The notes beneath the pieces are model-generated. The model was not told the origin of the DNA. It searched no databases and saw nothing but the letters and a program-made list of their open reading frames with translations. Both the position numbers and the translations under genes were made by a program. Shown here one piece after another: positions 7,443 to 15,085 of a stretch of DNA of 32,966 bases; positions within the stretch are counted from its first letter, which is position 1, and each line of letters begins with the position of its first letter. Source of the stretch: Candidatus Sumerlaeia bacterium (GTDB taxonomy: Bacteria; Sumerlaeota; Sumerlaeia; SLMS01; JAHLLQ01); contig JANQSL010000154.1 in NCBI GenBank assembly GCA_028284075.1, forward strand, positions 1 to 32,966, read 5' to 3'.

Positions 7443-8555
7443 ATGGCAGTCAAATCCGCCAAGTCAGGCAAGACTCGCGGCAAGCGTGTCACCATTATGG
7501 ATGTCGCGAAGGAAGCAGGTGTCAGCATCGCGGCGGTGTCGCGTATTCTCAACAACAGCTACGATGGTTTTTCAGCCCGCGAGGAGACCAAGCAGCGGGT
7601 TTTTGCTGCCGTCAAGAAGCTCAATTACAAGGCGAATCGAGCCGCCGTGCGCCTTGCAACGGGCCGCCATCAGGCGATTGCACTCTGTTATCCGGACCCC
7701 GGGCTGAACTCGGGAGCTCTGGATACATCTTCCGTCACGACGGTTTTCTCGCAGATGCACCAGATGCTGCAGATTCGCGGAGTGTCACGTGCGGCGACGG
7801 CAAGGAATCTGGACCTCGTTTTGATGATGCGGGGTTCGGAGCGTTCGCTGGACGACGTTTTGCAGCAGGCGGAGGAATCCGTCGACGGGGTGATCTATGT
7901 TCATCCCGAGGATGACCCGAAGATTCTCAAGAAGATTTTATCAAGCGAACTTCCCATCGCCGTTGTGGGGCCGGGTATTCCCGCAGAGAGCAAGGTCTGC
8001 GTTGTCGAGGTCGATGAATACACCGCCGGCCGTATGGCCATGGGACACCTGATTGTCGCGGGGTCGCGGCGAATCATTGTCGCGCTGCCGGAGGAGCGTT
8101 CCGGCGATGCCGCTCTGGCTCGCCGCCTGGCAGGCATTCGCACCGTTGTGGATTCCTTTAGTGATCCCGGACTGAAATGGGATACGGTCAATTTGCCGAT
8201 GGACGCGGAGCTTGCCCGCTCCACCTTTGTCAGTCACATGGGCCGCTGGGGCATCCCGGATGGCGTTCTGACTCTTGGCGGAACCCTTCCCTTTCCCATC
8301 GTGCGCGCTCTGTCAGAGCGGCGCCTTCGAATCCCCGCGGATGTCAAGATTGTCGGCTTCGATGAAAACCCGATGTTTCAGCTCCATGATCCACCCATTA
8401 CCGGTGTGCGCTATCCTTTGGAGGAGATGTGCTTCAAGGCAACGGAGCTGCTCCTGGAGCGTATGAAAACCGGTGAGGCATCGAAGCCCATCACGCTCGC
8501 GCCGAAGATGATCGCACGGAAAAGCAGCGAAGCCACCTTCGCCCCGCTGCACTGA
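7443..8555 (+). CDS. LacI-family transcriptional regulator
   Basis: The protein has 370 residues. The N-terminal helix-turn-helix reads VTIMDVAKEAGVSIAAVSRILNN at about 16-38 (motif quoted across the two helices), followed by the hinge region YKANRAAVRLATG. The rest is a periplasmic-binding-protein-like sensor domain with the usual VDGVIY, GRMAMGHL and KIVGFDE landmarks. Such regulators usually repress sugar-use genes and release DNA on binding a sugar. The canonical hinge YxPNxxAR is altered to YKANRAAV. No sugar gene is adjacent; the divergent neighbour is a metal permease. AAGG lies six bases before the ATG. The stop is followed at once by a strong hairpin. Confidence 0.93.
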   Translation: MAVKSAKSGKTRGKRVTIMDVAKEAGVSIAAVSRILNNSYDGFSAREETKQRVFAAVKKLNYKANRAAVRLATGRHQAIALCYPDPGLNSGALDTSSVTTVFSQMHQMLQIRGVSRAATARNLDLVLMMRGSERSLDDVLQQAEESVDGVIYVHPEDDPKILKKILSSELPIAVVGPGIPAESKVCVVEVDEYTAGRMAMGHLIVAGSRRIIVALPEERSGDAALARRLAGIRTVVDSFSDPGLKWDTVNLPMDAELARSTFVSHMGRWGIPDGVLTLGGTLPFPIVRALSERRLRIPADVKIVGFDENPMFQLHDPPITGVRYPLEEMCFKATELLLERMKTGEASKPITLAPKMIARKSSEATFAPLH

Positions 8556-8560
8556 GGAAC

Positions 8561-8600
8561 AAAAAAAGAGCGGCTCGACTGAGCCGCTCCCGGGTTTTCT
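8561..8600. terminator. Bidirectional intrinsic terminator between convergent genes
   Basis: A perfect 9-bp stem GAGCGGCTC/GAGCCGCTC (8568-8576 with 8581-8589) has a 4-nt loop. It is flanked by seven A residues on the left and GGGTTTTCTT on the right, so it can act on both strands. It serves the LacI-type gene (plus) and pseudopilin 1 (minus). Confidence 0.85.
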
Positions 8601-8611
8601 TCATTTGAAGA

Positions 8612-9331
8612 TCAGGGGCTGTATTCGCCCGTGATACGATTGATTGCCGGATCGAGGCCGATCAACGGGCCGGGCGCGCTCGCGATTCGAACGATATCGC
8701 CACGGGAAACAGTTCCGTTTGTGGGGTCGTAATCAACGCCGCCATCCTGGAATGCCTGGTTCTCGTGGCCGCCGCCGAAGCAGTTTTCCGCATCAGGGCC
8801 GGCACTGACAACGTGCCAGAGAGCTCCCGAAGATATTCCAGCTCCGCGCTGCTCGCTGGGGTTGCCGAGAGGGCCTTCAGGAGTCAGTGTAAGCGCGTCG
8901 ACATAATCGTAGGTTTCGTATTCCTGCAGGGGAGCGTCGCTGTTGCAGCTAATGGCAAAACGCACAGACTGGTTGATGAACGGGTCCCGGAACACCGATG
9001 AGATATAGGAGATCGGCGTGGTGAGAACGATATAGCGTGAACTCACACCGGCGGTGTTCGGGTAAAAGACGCTGGTGCCGTTGATGATGGTGCTGGGAGC
9101 GGCACCACCGTAGAGGCTGGAGGTAATCGCAATGAGCGAGGGAGGTTTGTTGTAATCCACCGTGTAGGCCTCAATCGCGGTGGCCAGTGACCTCATGTCA
9201 GCCTTGGCGCGAGAGACCTTTGCCCGCACCTGGGCTTCCAGGAAGTTGGGAACAGCAATAGCTGCCAGAATTGCGATGATCGCGACGACGATCAGCAACT
9301 CAATCAGAGTAAAACCTTTGTTCTTTCGCAT
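8612..9331 (-). CDS. Type II pseudopilin / prepilin N-methylation protein 1
   Basis: The protein has 239 residues. It starts with a short leader MRKNKG, then the type II class III signal FTLIELLIVVAIIAILAA with Gly at -1 and Glu at +5. The start at 9329-9331 is set by AAAGGAG seven bases upstream; the frame extends further upstream but without coding sense. The hydrophobic helix is followed by NFLEAQVRAKVSR and an amphipathic ADMRSLATAIEAY helix, as in GspG-like proteins. The periplasmic domain has few recognisable landmarks and includes a C-terminal YDPTNGTVSRGDIVR segment shared with pseudopilin 2. It should be cleaved by a prepilin peptidase and anchored in the inner membrane. No secretion or pilus machinery genes are adjacent, so it is an orphan. 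Confidence 0.9.
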   Translation of the reverse strand: MRKNKGFTLIELLIVVAIIAILAAIAVPNFLEAQVRAKVSRAKADMRSLATAIEAYTVDYNKPPSLIAITSSLYGGAAPSTIINGTSVFYPNTAGVSSRYIVLTTPISYISSVFRDPFINQSVRFAISCNSDAPLQEYETYDYVDALTLTPEGPLGNPSEQRGAGISSGALWHVVSAGPDAENCFGGGHENQAFQDGGVDYDPTNGTVSRGDIVRIASAPGPLIGLDPAINRITGEYSP

Positions 9332-9534
9332 TTTCGAACTCCTTTGAGCGGATAGCCCCAATCCTTCCATTAACCAAGCCGTAACAACCACCTTCTCCTC
9401 AGTCAAGGGCGATGCCCGAAACTGGTTTCTCAGTATTTGCCAGACCACAAAACCACTCCTATATCTCCTTGCGGCTGACGGCTGATGTTTCAACACTCCT
9501 CCGGAATTCATCTTCTGCCACAGTCTAGGCTCCC

Positions 9535-10308
9535 GTGTCCGACGTTTCCGATCTCCTTAGTCCCGCGCGACTTGTCCTTCCCGTCTTCGAAGGCCCTTTG
9601 GATCTTCTTCTCCATCTTGTCAAAGTCAACGAGATGGAGATCCATGATATTGAAATTGCTGAAATTACACGTCAATATCTTGCGTATCTTGACGCCATGT
9701 CGGCATTGAATCTCGAGGTTGCAGGGGATTTCATGGTCATGGCGGCAACTCTGATCAATATCAAGTCGCGGTCAATTCTGCCCCGTCAGGAGGGCGAGGC
9801 CGGCGAGGTGGATGAAGAGGAGATTGATGACATTGTTTCCACACAGGAACTCATCAGGCGCCTCGTGGAATACCGGAAGTTCAAGGAAATCAGCTCGAGT
9901 CTTCGCATTCTCGAAGACGATAACAACGGAGTGTTCTACCGCTCGCAGGTGTTGACCGTTGTACCCGGTCGTGAGGAAGAGGAACTGCCTCGCCAGGATA
10001 TCCGCGCTCTCTACGATGCATTCGCCCAGGTTTTGAAGAGAGTTCGCGTTGATCCCAGACACACCGTTTATCGCGAACGTTTTTCAGTGGACGAGAAGCT
10101 TGTCGAACTCAGAGAGGTTCTGCGGCGCGACAAGAAGGTCAACTTCACACGTCTTCTGGAGCGATCGGTCGTGAAGGAGGAGGCAATCTGCCTTTTTCTG
10201 GCGATTCTGGAGATGGCAAAACTTCGCGAAATTACCGTCGCCCAGGCCGACACGTATGAGGACATCCTGTTGGCACCCTGGGATGAGAATGTCATCTATG
10301 CCGGCTGA
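9535..10308 (+). CDS. scpA: Segregation and condensation protein A
   Basis: This is a 257-residue kleisin. The N-terminal segment LPVFEGPLDLLLHLVKVNEMEI (about 14-35, the SMC neck-binding region) and DFMVMAATLINIKSRSILP are diagnostic. The C-terminal winged-helix part includes FTRLLE and FLAILEMAKL. ScpA bridges SMC heads with ScpB to form the bacterial condensin that organises and segregates the chromosome. The GTG start at 9535 is favoured by the alignment to the family. The gene overlaps the start of scpB by about 20 nt, indicating translational coupling. Confidence 0.94.
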   Translation: MSDVSDLLSPARLVLPVFEGPLDLLLHLVKVNEMEIHDIEIAEITRQYLAYLDAMSALNLEVAGDFMVMAATLINIKSRSILPRQEGEAGEVDEEEIDDIVSTQELIRRLVEYRKFKEISSSLRILEDDNNGVFYRSQVLTVVPGREEEELPRQDIRALYDAFAQVLKRVRVDPRHTVYRERFSVDEKLVELREVLRRDKKVNFTRLLERSVVKEEAICLFLAILEMAKLREITVAQADTYEDILLAPWDENVIYAG

Positions 10309-11020
10309 AGAAACACAGGAACTCGAATCGAAAGCCCCGGAGCACGGCGGAAAGCCTGAGCCCGCGGAGGAGCCTATTCCTCGTCCCACGGACGAGGAGT
10401 TGCCCGCTGTGATTGAGGCACTTCTTTTTGCAACCACCCAGCCTCTCAATCTCAAGCGTCTTCAGAAGCTGACGGGCGATACTCCGATGGAGTTGGTTGA
10501 AGCAGCCATCGGCGATCTTCGTTCCCGATACGAAAAGCCCGGTCGCGGCCTGATGCTGTTTGAGGTCGCAGGAGGCTATCAGCTTGCAACGCGCAAGGAT
10601 GTGGCTGACTGGGTGCTCGCTTTGCACAAGCACCGGCGCAAGAATCCCATCAGCCCGGCAATGCTTGAGACGCTTGCCATTGTTGCCTACAAGCAGCCTT
10701 TGGTGAGAGCCGAGATCGAGGGGATTCGTGGTGTGGATTGCGGGGGTGTGATGCGTGCGCTCCAGGACAGTGGTCTGGTTGATGTTCTCGGTCAGAAGGA
10801 GGTTCCCGGCAGACCCTCCCTCTACGGTACATCTGAACTTTTTCTCAAGACGTTCGGGCTCAAGAACCTCGAGGACCTGCCATCTCTCAGCGACCTTCAG
10901 AGAATTCTGACTGCCGAGATGAAGGGTCCCGAGCAGGAAGAGAATGGTAGTGAGGCGGAGGACGTTGAGGATGAGTTCGAGGAGTCTGAACCGGCAGCGG
11001 AGCCGGCGGACTCCGACTAA
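10289..11020 (+). CDS. scpB: Segregation and condensation protein B
   Basis: The protein has about 243 residues from the ATG at 10289; ATGs at 10256, 10283 and 10298 are alternatives. Two winged-helix units are visible: IEALLFATTQPLNLKRLQKLTG, then a second unit with LETLAIVAYKQPLVRAEIE and GRPSLYGTSELFLKTFGL near the end of the domain. These are characteristic ScpB sequences. The N-terminus (about 30 residues) and the C-terminus (about 45 residues, Glu/Asp-rich) are low-complexity acidic extensions beyond the family core. ScpB dimers bind ScpA in the SMC complex. It lies between scpA and a pseudouridine synthase gene, a common bacterial gene order. Confidence 0.94.
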   Translation: MSSMPAEETQELESKAPEHGGKPEPAEEPIPRPTDEELPAVIEALLFATTQPLNLKRLQKLTGDTPMELVEAAIGDLRSRYEKPGRGLMLFEVAGGYQLATRKDVADWVLALHKHRRKNPISPAMLETLAIVAYKQPLVRAEIEGIRGVDCGGVMRALQDSGLVDVLGQKEVPGRPSLYGTSELFLKTFGLKNLEDLPSLSDLQRILTAEMKGPEQEENGSEAEDVEDEFEESEPAAEPADSD

Positions 11021-11027
11021 CCCCGTC

Positions 11028-11771
11028 ATGGCGACAACACTTCGAATTTCCCGCTTCCTTGCCAGGTGCGGTGTGGCATCGCGTCGCAAGGCGGAGGAAG
11101 TCGTTTGTTCCGGGCGTGTGACAGTGAACGGTACGGTTGCGACGGATCTTGGCCGTCAGATTGACCCTGAATCGGACGCCGTTGAGCTCGACGGAAAGCC
11201 GATCCGGCTTGAAGTCGGGCAGCTCTCGCTGGCCGTGAACAAGCCCCCGGGAGTGCTGGTGACTCGCGATGATCCCCGTGGCCGCCATACGATCTACGAC
11301 AGTTTGCCGCCCGAGTATGCCTCAGAAGCTTCGCGACTGGTTTATGCAGGCAGGCTGGACTATGCCAGCGAGGGCTTGTTGGTTATGACGACAGATGGTG
11401 ATTTGGCAAACAATCTGGTTCATCCGTCGACCCACCTGGAAAAGGAGTATATCGTCCGAACGGATTCGCCCATCCCGGCCGAGATATTGGAAACACTGGC
11501 CGGAGGGGTCGATCTTGGCGATCATCAGACGCTTCCCTGCCGAATCAGCAGCGATCCACAAGACCCCCGCACCTACCGGTTTATCCTCGAGGAGGGGCGG
11601 AATCGTCAGATTCGGCGGATGCTTGAGTCCGTTGGGATCGGGGTCAGGCGGCTCCGGCGCCTTCGCATCGGCCCACTCAGACTCGGAAAGCTTTCCCGAG
11701 GACAGTGGCGTTCACTCGGGTCAGCCGAAGTCGCTGCGCTGTGGGATGCCACACGAAAGCGGCATCGATAG
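11028..11771 (+). CDS. RsuA/RluB-family rRNA pseudouridine synthase
   Basis: The protein has 247 residues from the ATG at 11028, seven bases after the scpB stop. An S4 RNA-binding domain comes first (RISRFLARCGVASRRKAEE, then GRVTVNG). The catalytic domain follows, with NKPPGVLVT, the GRLDYASEGLLVMTTDG motif containing the catalytic Asp, and EGRNRQIRRMLE. Members isomerise a specific uridine of 16S or 23S rRNA (RsuA or RluB type). Which target applies cannot be decided here, though the scpA-scpB linkage is more often seen with RluB. The motif has Ser where the family usually has Thr (DxxTxGLL). An upstream in-frame start would overlap scpB and is not supported. Confidence 0.92.
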   Translation: MATTLRISRFLARCGVASRRKAEEVVCSGRVTVNGTVATDLGRQIDPESDAVELDGKPIRLEVGQLSLAVNKPPGVLVTRDDPRGRHTIYDSLPPEYASEASRLVYAGRLDYASEGLLVMTTDGDLANNLVHPSTHLEKEYIVRTDSPIPAEILETLAGGVDLGDHQTLPCRISSDPQDPRTYRFILEEGRNRQIRRMLESVGIGVRRLRRLRIGPLRLGKLSRGQWRSLGSAEVAALWDATRKRHR

Positions 11772-11848
11772 CCTCTTGACAGTGTTGGCCCGGAAGCTCA
11801 GGCAGACATGCAGTCAGGCTGCAACCGCCCGAAATCCAAGGACCTGCA

Positions 11849-11879
11849 TTGACACTTCGGGGACATCGAGAGCTAAACT
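11849..11879 (+). promoter_or_regulatory. Possible promoter of the receiver-PATAN gene
   Basis: TTGACA at 11849-11854 is followed, after a long 19-nt spacer, by TAAACT at 11874-11879. It lies 76 nt upstream of the ATG at 11955. The -35 is perfect but the -10 and the spacing are weak. A second TTGACA occurs near 11776. Confidence 0.28.
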
Positions 11880-11954
11880 ACAGGTTCACTGTCGCGAGGC
11901 GCCGTCGAAAGCGTACCCGCGAGTGTATCATGTTGCGGAAACTTCGGGGCGCGT

Positions 11955-12854
11955 ATGTCAGTATCTGAAGAGAAGGAAACCATCGTCGTTCTTCTCGCGT
12001 TGGGAAATCCCAGCGAGGCGGTCTCTCTTGAGAACCATCTGAACGAGCGCTTTCCAGGTGTGATGGAAATCTATCGGGCGCCGTCGGGCTTTGATGCCAT
12101 GAGCCTGGCGATGAACAAGCCGCGAATTGTCCTTCTCGATCAGCGGCTTCCGGATGTGATGGGTCTGGACATGATTGACCCCATCCGCGATCAAATCGGC
12201 CCTGACAATTATCTGATTTTTATCGGCGGTTCCGGCAAGGCGGGCATGAGACCCGGTATGCGCGACGAAGCGCTCAAACGGGGCGCCTCCGCGATTTGTG
12301 ATCGCCCGATTGAGGTTGAGTGGCTGACTCGCATGATTAACCAGCTTCTCTATCCGGAGATCCCGGAGCATCCTCACCTTCACGGTCTCGAACTCCTCGA
12401 TCTCATTCAGATGTTTCACCAGAAACGCTGCGACCGCACCATGCGTATCTTTGCCAACGACGGCCGGGTTGGTTCAATCTACATGAACAAGGGTGAAATC
12501 AGCCACGTTGAAGCTGGTGCAATGCAGGGCTTCTCTGCCGTGCTTGATCTGATGCGGTGGACGGAAGGGCGAATTCTGGTCTACGACGCGTTGCTGTCCT
12601 CGGAACGAACGAATGACGCTCCGACCATGCATCTCATTATGGAAGCGGCGCGAATGATGGATGAATCGGGTTCGCCAAGTGAAGAGCCTCAGAACGCTCT
12701 TGATGCAATGGAAATGGGGTTCATCGAGGAATCGCCTTCCAGCGGCAGCGGTGCCGCCGCACCGGCTGCGGGGTCCAACGACCGCAATTCCAAAGTGGGC
12801 GACGACAAGTTGAGTATCCCGGCGCTGGATCTCGATCTCGACTTCGACGCCTGA
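11955..12854 (+). CDS. Receiver-like protein with DUF4388 (PATAN) domain
   Basis: The protein has 299 residues. Residues about 9-130 form a response-regulator receiver fold with IVLLDQRLPDVMGLDM, where Asp62 is the expected phosphorylation site. The acidic pair expected near 17-18 is Gly-Asn, and the Lys of the usual KP turn is Arg (DRPIE), so the phospho-acceptor pocket is incomplete. Residues about 140-235 match the PATAN/DUF4388 pattern (LELLDLIQMFHQK, GSIYMNKGEISHVEAG, and a MRWTEGRI end). PATAN proteins act in signalling linked to type IV pili, exopolysaccharide or motility. The C-terminal 60 residues are acidic and low-complexity, ending LDLDLDFDA. No kinase gene is adjacent. It may be a phosphorylation-independent adaptor. 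Confidence 0.82.
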   Translation: MSVSEEKETIVVLLALGNPSEAVSLENHLNERFPGVMEIYRAPSGFDAMSLAMNKPRIVLLDQRLPDVMGLDMIDPIRDQIGPDNYLIFIGGSGKAGMRPGMRDEALKRGASAICDRPIEVEWLTRMINQLLYPEIPEHPHLHGLELLDLIQMFHQKRCDRTMRIFANDGRVGSIYMNKGEISHVEAGAMQGFSAVLDLMRWTEGRILVYDALLSSERTNDAPTMHLIMEAARMMDESGSPSEEPQNALDAMEMGFIEESPSSGSGAAAPAAGSNDRNSKVGDDKLSIPALDLDLDFDA

Positions 12855-12880
12855 GTTCCCTTCTCCTCCAACAAACAGAA

Positions 12881-12905
12881 CGACCGGCCAGAAACTGACC
12901 GGTCG
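12881..12905. terminator. Hairpin between convergent genes
   Basis: A 7-bp stem CGACCGG/CCGGTCG (12881-12887 with 12899-12905) has an 11-nt loop. It lies between the stop of the receiver gene and the stop of the P-II gene. There is no T-run on either strand, so this is a weak candidate. Confidence 0.35.
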
Positions 12906-12937
12906 CACAAGAGATCCAAAGAGCGAAGAGCGTTTGC

Positions 12938-13276
12938 TTACAAAGCGTCTTCACCCGTTTCGCCGGTACGAATACGAATGGCGTCTCTCACATCGGACAC
13001 GAAAACCTTGCCGTCACCGATCGTCCCGGAGTTGGCGGAATCGGTAATGGTCTTTACGACTTCATCGGCCTTTGCTTCCGGTACGATGATTTCGAGTTTG
13101 ATCTTGGGAACGAAGCTAACCTGGTATTCGCTGCCTCGGTAAAGTTCCTGATGGCCTTTTTGGCGGCCGAAACCGCGAACGTCCCACGCCGTAATGCCGA
13201 TGATTCCCATTCCAGCGAGAGCGGAACGAACGTCCTCGATCTTGTGAGGCTTGATGATGGCTTCGACTTTTTTCAT
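12938..13276 (-). CDS. glnB: Nitrogen regulatory protein P-II (GlnB/GlnK)
   Basis: The 112-residue length is exact for the family. MKKVEAIIKPHKIEDV opens the protein. The T-loop has GFGRQKGHQELYRGSEY with Tyr51, the residue uridylylated in proteobacteria. The later ATP-binding segment has TGxIGDGK-like NSGTIGDGKVFV, and RIRTGE closes it. P-II trimers sense ATP/ADP, 2-oxoglutarate and glutamine state, and control glutamine synthetase, ammonium transport or nitrogen transcription. It is downstream of glnA on the same strand, separated by 127 nt that contain a hairpin and a likely separate promoter. No amtB is present, which favours GlnB over GlnK, but the two cannot be told apart with certainty. 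GGAG lies nine bases before the start. Confidence 0.95.
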   Translation of the reverse strand: MKKVEAIIKPHKIEDVRSALAGMGIIGITAWDVRGFGRQKGHQELYRGSEYQVSFVPKIKLEIIVPEAKADEVVKTITDSANSGTIGDGKVFVSDVRDAIRIRTGETGEDAL

Positions 13277-13317
13277 CAGAAAAATCTCCGACAGAGTGAG
13301 TGGGCTCCTACTCCTGA

Positions 13318-13345
13318 AAATGGCCGGGAATCAGGGTGCTGTCAA
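13318..13345 (-). promoter_or_regulatory. Possible promoter of the P-II gene
   Basis: On the minus strand, TTGACA (plus coordinates 13340-13345) is followed 17 nt later by CATTTT. The -35 is perfect and the -10 is poor. Its position just downstream of the glnA-glnB hairpin suggests that the P-II gene can be transcribed on its own. Confidence 0.3.
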
Positions 13346-13365
13346 GCCGCAGAGGAGTCAGTAAT

Positions 13366-13392
13366 GCGTGCGGACGATAAAAGTCCGCACGC
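13366..13392 (-). terminator. Perfect 10-bp hairpin between glnA and the P-II gene
   Basis: GCGTGCGGAC at 13366-13375 pairs perfectly with GTCCGCACGC at 13383-13392 around a 7-nt loop. It starts 12 nt beyond the glnA stop. The T-run is missing after the stem on the minus strand, so it may be a terminator, an attenuator or an mRNA 3'-end stabiliser. Confidence 0.55.
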
Positions 13393-13403
13393 GATTTGAG
13401 ACC

Positions 13404-14831
13404 TTAGATGTCGCCATAGAGAACGAACTCGTAGGGGTGAGGACGAAGGCGGATGGCATCCACTTCATTGGAACTCTTGTATTCGATCCACGTTTCAATG
13501 ACATCCTCGGTGAACACGTCGCCCTTGAGAAGGAACTCGTGGTCTTCTTCCAGAGCACGGAGCGCTTCTTCAAGTGACGTCGGCGTTTTCGGGACGGCCT
13601 TTGCCACGTCCGGCGGGAGATCATAGATGTTCTTGTCCAGAGGATCGCCGGGATGGATACGGTTTTGAATTCCGTCAAGGCCTGCCATCAGCATTGCAGA
13701 GAACGCGTAATAGGGGTTTGAAGATGAGTCGGGGCATCGGAACTCAACGCGCTTGGCTTTTTCGCTGGCGCTCATCATCGGGATACGAACTGCGGCGGAG
13801 CGATTGCGTGCACTGTAAGCCAGATTGACAGGGGCTTCGTAGCCGGGAACAAGACGCTTGAAGCTGTTCGTGGTGGGGTTGGTGAAGGCAATGATGGCCG
13901 GAGCGTGCTTCAGGACACCTCCGATAAAGTGCAGAGCCGTTTCACTCAGTCCCGCATATCCGTTGCCGGCAAAGAGGTTCTTGCCACCCTTCCAGATCGA
14001 CATGTGGGTGTGCATGCCGGAGCCGTTGTCGGCGAAAATGGGCTTTGGCATGAAACAGGCCATGAGGCCGTGCTGGCGCGCCACGTTCTTCACAATGTAT
14101 TTGTAGAGAGCGCACATGTCGCCCATCTTCAGAAGCGTGTCGAACTTCATGTCGATTTCGCACTGGCCTGCGGTACCCACTTCATGGTGGTGGCACTCAA
14201 TGGTCATTCCCGCGCTCTGCATGACTGAGACGATTTCACTGCGGACATCCTGCATGGCGTCCGTCGGGGGGTTGGGGAAGTAACCGCCCTTGTGGGGAAT
14301 CTTGGCGCCGAGGTTGGGGCGGCCGTAGTCGTCCCGTTCATCCGCGGCACTGTTCCAGATTGCCTCGATGCTGTCCACAAGATGCATGGAGGAGTTGGCG
14401 GAGTAGTCCACCCGGAACTCGTTGAAGAGGAAGAACTCCAGCTCCGGCCCGCAGAAAACCGTATCGCCGACACCCGTGGACTGCATGTAGGCTTCGGCCT
14501 TGATAGCGGTGTTGCGGGGATCGCGGCTGTATTTCTCGCGTGTGATGGGGTCCACGATGTTGCAGACCATGGTCAGTGTTTTGTGTTCGCAAAACGGATC
14601 GACCATGGCGGTTATCGGGTCCGGCATGACGAGCATGTCCGACTGGTCGATTTCCGACCATCCGCGGATTGACGATCCGTCAAATCCGAGGCCGTCAGAG
14701 AAGACGTCTTCGCCAACTTCGCTGGCAGGAACGGTAAAATGCTGCTGAGTTCCAGGAAAATCCATGAACTTAAAGTCCACGAACTTCACCTCATCGTCTT
14801 TGATGAGTTTCAGTACCTCTTGTGGCTTCAT
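13404..14831 (-). CDS. glnA: Glutamine synthetase type I
   Basis: The enzyme forms glutamine from glutamate, ammonia and ATP in the cytoplasm. The start at 14829-14831 gives 475 residues (MKPQEVLKLIKDDEVKFVD), matching the family; the longer open frame upstream is non-coding. Diagnostic segments are FDGSSIRGW, GPELEFFLFNEF, ECHHHEVGTAGQCEI, NGSGMHTHMS, and a RIP motif followed by VEFRCPD. The adenylylation site is conserved as Tyr403 in KNIYDLPP, so the enzyme is of the GSI-beta type regulated by adenylylation. No strong Shine-Dalgarno is seen (AAAGGG about 12 bases upstream). The P-II gene follows on the same strand. A sigma54-like element lies 76-91 nt upstream of the start. Confidence 0.96.
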   Translation of the reverse strand: MKPQEVLKLIKDDEVKFVDFKFMDFPGTQQHFTVPASEVGEDVFSDGLGFDGSSIRGWSEIDQSDMLVMPDPITAMVDPFCEHKTLTMVCNIVDPITREKYSRDPRNTAIKAEAYMQSTGVGDTVFCGPELEFFLFNEFRVDYSANSSMHLVDSIEAIWNSAADERDDYGRPNLGAKIPHKGGYFPNPPTDAMQDVRSEIVSVMQSAGMTIECHHHEVGTAGQCEIDMKFDTLLKMGDMCALYKYIVKNVARQHGLMACFMPKPIFADNGSGMHTHMSIWKGGKNLFAGNGYAGLSETALHFIGGVLKHAPAIIAFTNPTTNSFKRLVPGYEAPVNLAYSARNRSAAVRIPMMSASEKAKRVEFRCPDSSSNPYYAFSAMLMAGLDGIQNRIHPGDPLDKNIYDLPPDVAKAVPKTPTSLEEALRALEEDHEFLLKGDVFTEDVIETWIEYKSSNEVDAIRLRPHPYEFVLYGDI

Positions 14832-14906
14832 AGTAGAGGAGACCCTTTTTGCAAGATGATCCGGCATCCTCGTCTCAAAGTGGAGCGTGCCGGGTCCGGA
14901 ATGGGA

Positions 14907-14922
14907 TGCGTCTAGTGTGCCA
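14907..14922 (-). promoter_or_regulatory. Putative sigma54 (-24/-12) promoter of glnA
   Basis: The minus strand reads TGGCACACTAGACGCA. This matches TGGCAC, a 5-nt spacer, and xxGCA, with GG and GC separated by the required 10 nt. The predicted transcript would start about 65 nt before the glnA ATG. Sigma54 control of glnA is well established in proteobacteria. The match here is by eye and the -12 element has AC in place of TT. Confidence 0.4.
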
Positions 14923-14950
14923 TCATTGAGTGTTGTCATTCGATTGTGTG

Positions 14951-14965
14951 TTATTTTGAAAATAA
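14951..14965. promoter_or_regulatory. AT-only palindrome in the glnA / csaA-like divergent region
   Basis: TTATTTT, a central G, and AAAATAA form a perfect 7-bp inverted repeat between divergent genes. It lies about 30 nt upstream of the sigma54-like element, in an AT-rich tract. It could be a binding site for a dimeric regulator or a bent-DNA element. Confidence 0.35.
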
Positions 14966-15085
14966 AAGACTTACATGATCTGTTTGTCTCAAAAACAGTA
15001 TGCTCTCTTTGTTGTCGGCTCTTTTTTCGCATGGTGGATTTGATACTGTTTGGTCAAAAAGAACCATATCGGAGGCTGGATCACC

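Noticed and set aside
8612..9511. Longer form of pseudopilin 1 with 60 extra N-terminal residues
   Set aside because: The leader peptide and the AAAGGAG site place the start at 9329-9331; a long extension would destroy the prepilin signal.
13404..15032. Longer form of glutamine synthetase (542 residues)
   Set aside because: The extra 67 residues have no family counterpart and would cover the likely promoter region.
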